Shown here one piece after another: positions 62,675 to 64,000 of a DNA stretch of 64,000 nucleotides (within the stretch, counting starts at the first letter, position 1; each line of letters opens with the position of its first letter). The stretch spans positions 62,001 through 126,000 of the forward strand of contig CANMZT010000012.1 of NCBI GenBank assembly GCA_947502405.1. The letters run 5' to 3'. The translations under genes and the position numbers were made by a program. The notes under the pieces are model-generated. The model had not been told where the DNA came from, searched no databases, and saw only the letters and a program-made list of their open reading frames with translations. The DNA is from an uncultured Algibacter sp. (GTDB taxonomy: Bacteria; Bacteroidota; Bacteroidia; Flavobacteriales; Flavobacteriaceae).

Positions 62675-63394
62675 TTATTCCTTTTTTTGGGTTAAATAAA
62701 ATGGCAAATAAATAAGTAAAAACAGAGGAATAATTATTATTTGAACCATAATAATATACCAAGGCCATTCTCCAAAATAATCTAAAATTGATGCTGATTC
62801 TGGCTTTTCATTTAAATAAAAATAATTGGCATCTAAAAGCTTATTTATTATTACCATGAGAACTACATAAACTTGAAGTGCTAAAAATGATTTAAAAACG
62901 CTTTTAAATTTTGGTCGCATATTAAAAACGAAGGTTGCGTAAAAAATAATTATCAAAAGTCCCAAATGCACGATCCAATACCTAAAATAATCAAAACTTG
63001 GAAAGCCCAAAGCTATGTCTGGTGTTATTACGGCTTGTAACGTTCCGCCTATAATCCAGAAGACCAAAATTTCATACATCCAAAATTTTCTGTAATATGT
63101 AAAAATGGGGATTAACAAACCTAATAAACTACATAGATACAAAGGCAAATCTGTAGATACATTATAATAGCCTAAACTGATTTTACGTGCATGAAATACA
63201 ACAACTATGACGCTTACAAAACAGGCGAAAATATGTAACGCATTTTTTTGTTGAATTGAGTTAGGGAGTCGCTTAGCATAGTTTATAAAAACCATGCTAA
63301 ATAATATGGCAATTACAATTGGAAATATATGCTGTAGGCTACCAATAACTACTCTACTAAATAAAAAAAATGCATCATAAATTAAGAAATTCAT
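62675..63394 (-). CDS. TIGR02206/YwaF-type membrane protein
   Basis: 239 residues, about seven membrane helices. Landmarks of the YwaF/TMEM164 family: LQHIFPIVIAILF, DLPLYLCSLLGLLIPIF, WIIGGTLQAVITPDIALGFPSFDYFRYWIVHLGLL and YANYFYLNEKPESASILDYFGEWPWYI-like end with a conserved Pro-Trp. Human TMEM164 is an acyltransferase in ether-lipid metabolism, but the bacterial role is not established. It is on the minus strand 30 bp downstream of folD and likely in the same transcript. Confidence 0.85.
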   Translation of the reverse strand: MNFLIYDAFFLFSRVVIGSLQHIFPIVIAILFSMVFINYAKRLPNSIQQKNALHIFACFVSVIVVVFHARKISLGYYNVSTDLPLYLCSLLGLLIPIFTYYRKFWMYEILVFWIIGGTLQAVITPDIALGFPSFDYFRYWIVHLGLLIIIFYATFVFNMRPKFKSVFKSFLALQVYVVLMVIINKLLDANYFYLNEKPESASILDYFGEWPWYIIMVQIIIIPLFLLIYLPFYLTQKKE

Positions 63395-63424
63395 GATGCA
63401 ATTTAGTTAAATATTGTTTACTTA

Positions 63425-64000
63425 CTACTGGCGTCTTTCTCTAGCTAGTAATGTGTTTTTTAATAGCATTGCAATAGTCATTGGTCCTACTCCACCAGGA
63501 ACTGGAGTAATATAGCTTGCTTTTTTACTCACACTTTCAAAATGCACATCTCCCGCTAGCCTGTAACCATTCTTTTTGGTTTGGTCTGGCACTCGGGTAA
63601 TCCCAACGTCTATAATCACCGCGTCTTCCTTAACCATATCTCCAGTTAAAAACTCTGAAATACCTATGGCAGCAACAATAATATCTGCTGCTTTTGTGAG
63701 CTCTTTTAAGTTTTTAGAACGACTGTGAACCACTGTAACTGTAGCATCTCCAGCTGGACGTTTCTGACTCATTAAAATACTCATGGGGCGACCAACTATA
63801 TGGCTTCTTCCCATAACCACTACATTTTTACCTGAAGTCTCAACTTGATAACGCTCAAGAAGCTCCATAATACCATAAGGTGTCGCTGGTAAAAAACTTG
63901 GTAAATCCAATGCCATTTTACCAACATTAGTTGGATGAAAACCATCAACATCTTTATCTGGATCTACAGCCATTAAAACTTTTTGTTCATCAATTTGTTC
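63425..64000 (-). CDS. folD: Methylenetetrahydrofolate dehydrogenase/cyclohydrolase, 5' end outside window
   Basis: The visible 3' part (about 190 residues) is the FolD C-terminal region. Landmarks: [26 protein letters not shown], the NADP site [37 protein letters not shown] and the [15 protein letters not shown] motif. FolD interconverts methylene-, methenyl- and formyl-tetrahydrofolate. The start lies beyond position 64000. All conserved residues in the visible part are intact. Confidence 0.96.
   Translation of the reverse strand, partial: EQIDEQKVLMAVDPDKDVDGFHPTNVGKMALDLPSFLPATPYGIMELLERYQVETSGKNVVVMGRSHIVGRPMSILMSQKRPAGDATVTVVHSRSKNLKELTKAADIIVAAIGISEFLTGDMVKEDAVIIDVGITRVPDQTKKNGYRLAGDVHFESVSKKASYITPVPGGVGPMTIAMLLKNTLLARERRQ

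Overview
The window is typical of a marine-type member of the Flavobacteriia (phylum Bacteroidota). It is strongly AT-rich. Many starts carry a TAnnTTTG-type promoter box just upstream and no obvious Shine-Dalgarno. There are two proteins with clear type IX secretion (T9SS) C-terminal tails and a third probable one, a T9SS plug protein, a complete Na+-NQR operon, fused SecDF, a FecI/FecR/TonB regulatory trio and many Bacteroidota-specific DUF families. I cannot name the genus from this stretch.

Layout. 1-4132: the end of a sigma factor, a membrane TPR protein that may be its anti-sigma factor, and a large TPR-CHAT (caspase-like) protein. 4190-7829: a T9SS cargo protein, a DUF4846 protein and a small CxxC protein. 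7877-14002: nqrABCDEF on the minus strand. 14165-18284: T9SS plug protein, apaG, a VOC protein, and a two-gene operon of a possible permuted papain-like enzyme and an NRDE/TANGO2 protein. 18436-23471: pruA, a secreted TPR protein flanked by two copies of the pruA 3' end, and a secreted lipase-like hydrolase. 23785-29845: secDF, a small exported protein, mdh and a DUF6588 barrel. 29935-37492: an ECF sigma/FecR/TonB-receptor operon and a divergent set of surface proteins that share one promoter motif with it. 37593-39542: gyrB.

40193-45378 is the most interesting part. It is an operon for a GatC-like protein, GatA and a GatB-AspRS fusion, so the operon should charge tRNA(Asn) by transamidation. 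It is preceded by a 15-residue leader peptide with 10 Asn codons, an antiterminator strand and a strong intrinsic terminator. This reads as a textbook ribosome-mediated attenuator that senses the product of the operon, Asn-tRNA(Asn). Downstream, a secreted unknown protein and a transposase-like remnant lie between the live 3' end of aspS and a second, diverged aspS 3' end. That is the same architecture as at pruA.

46499-64000: a giant secreted metzincin protease, queE, a trimeric-fibre-like protein, a HerA/DUF853 ATPase, a lipoprotein, a YitT transporter-like protein, a cupin, a hydrolase, rluF, a LytTR regulator, small proteins, a TIGR02206 membrane protein and the 3' part of folD. Several dispersed palindromic repeats lie between genes. 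No rRNA, tRNA, CRISPR array or prophage was seen.
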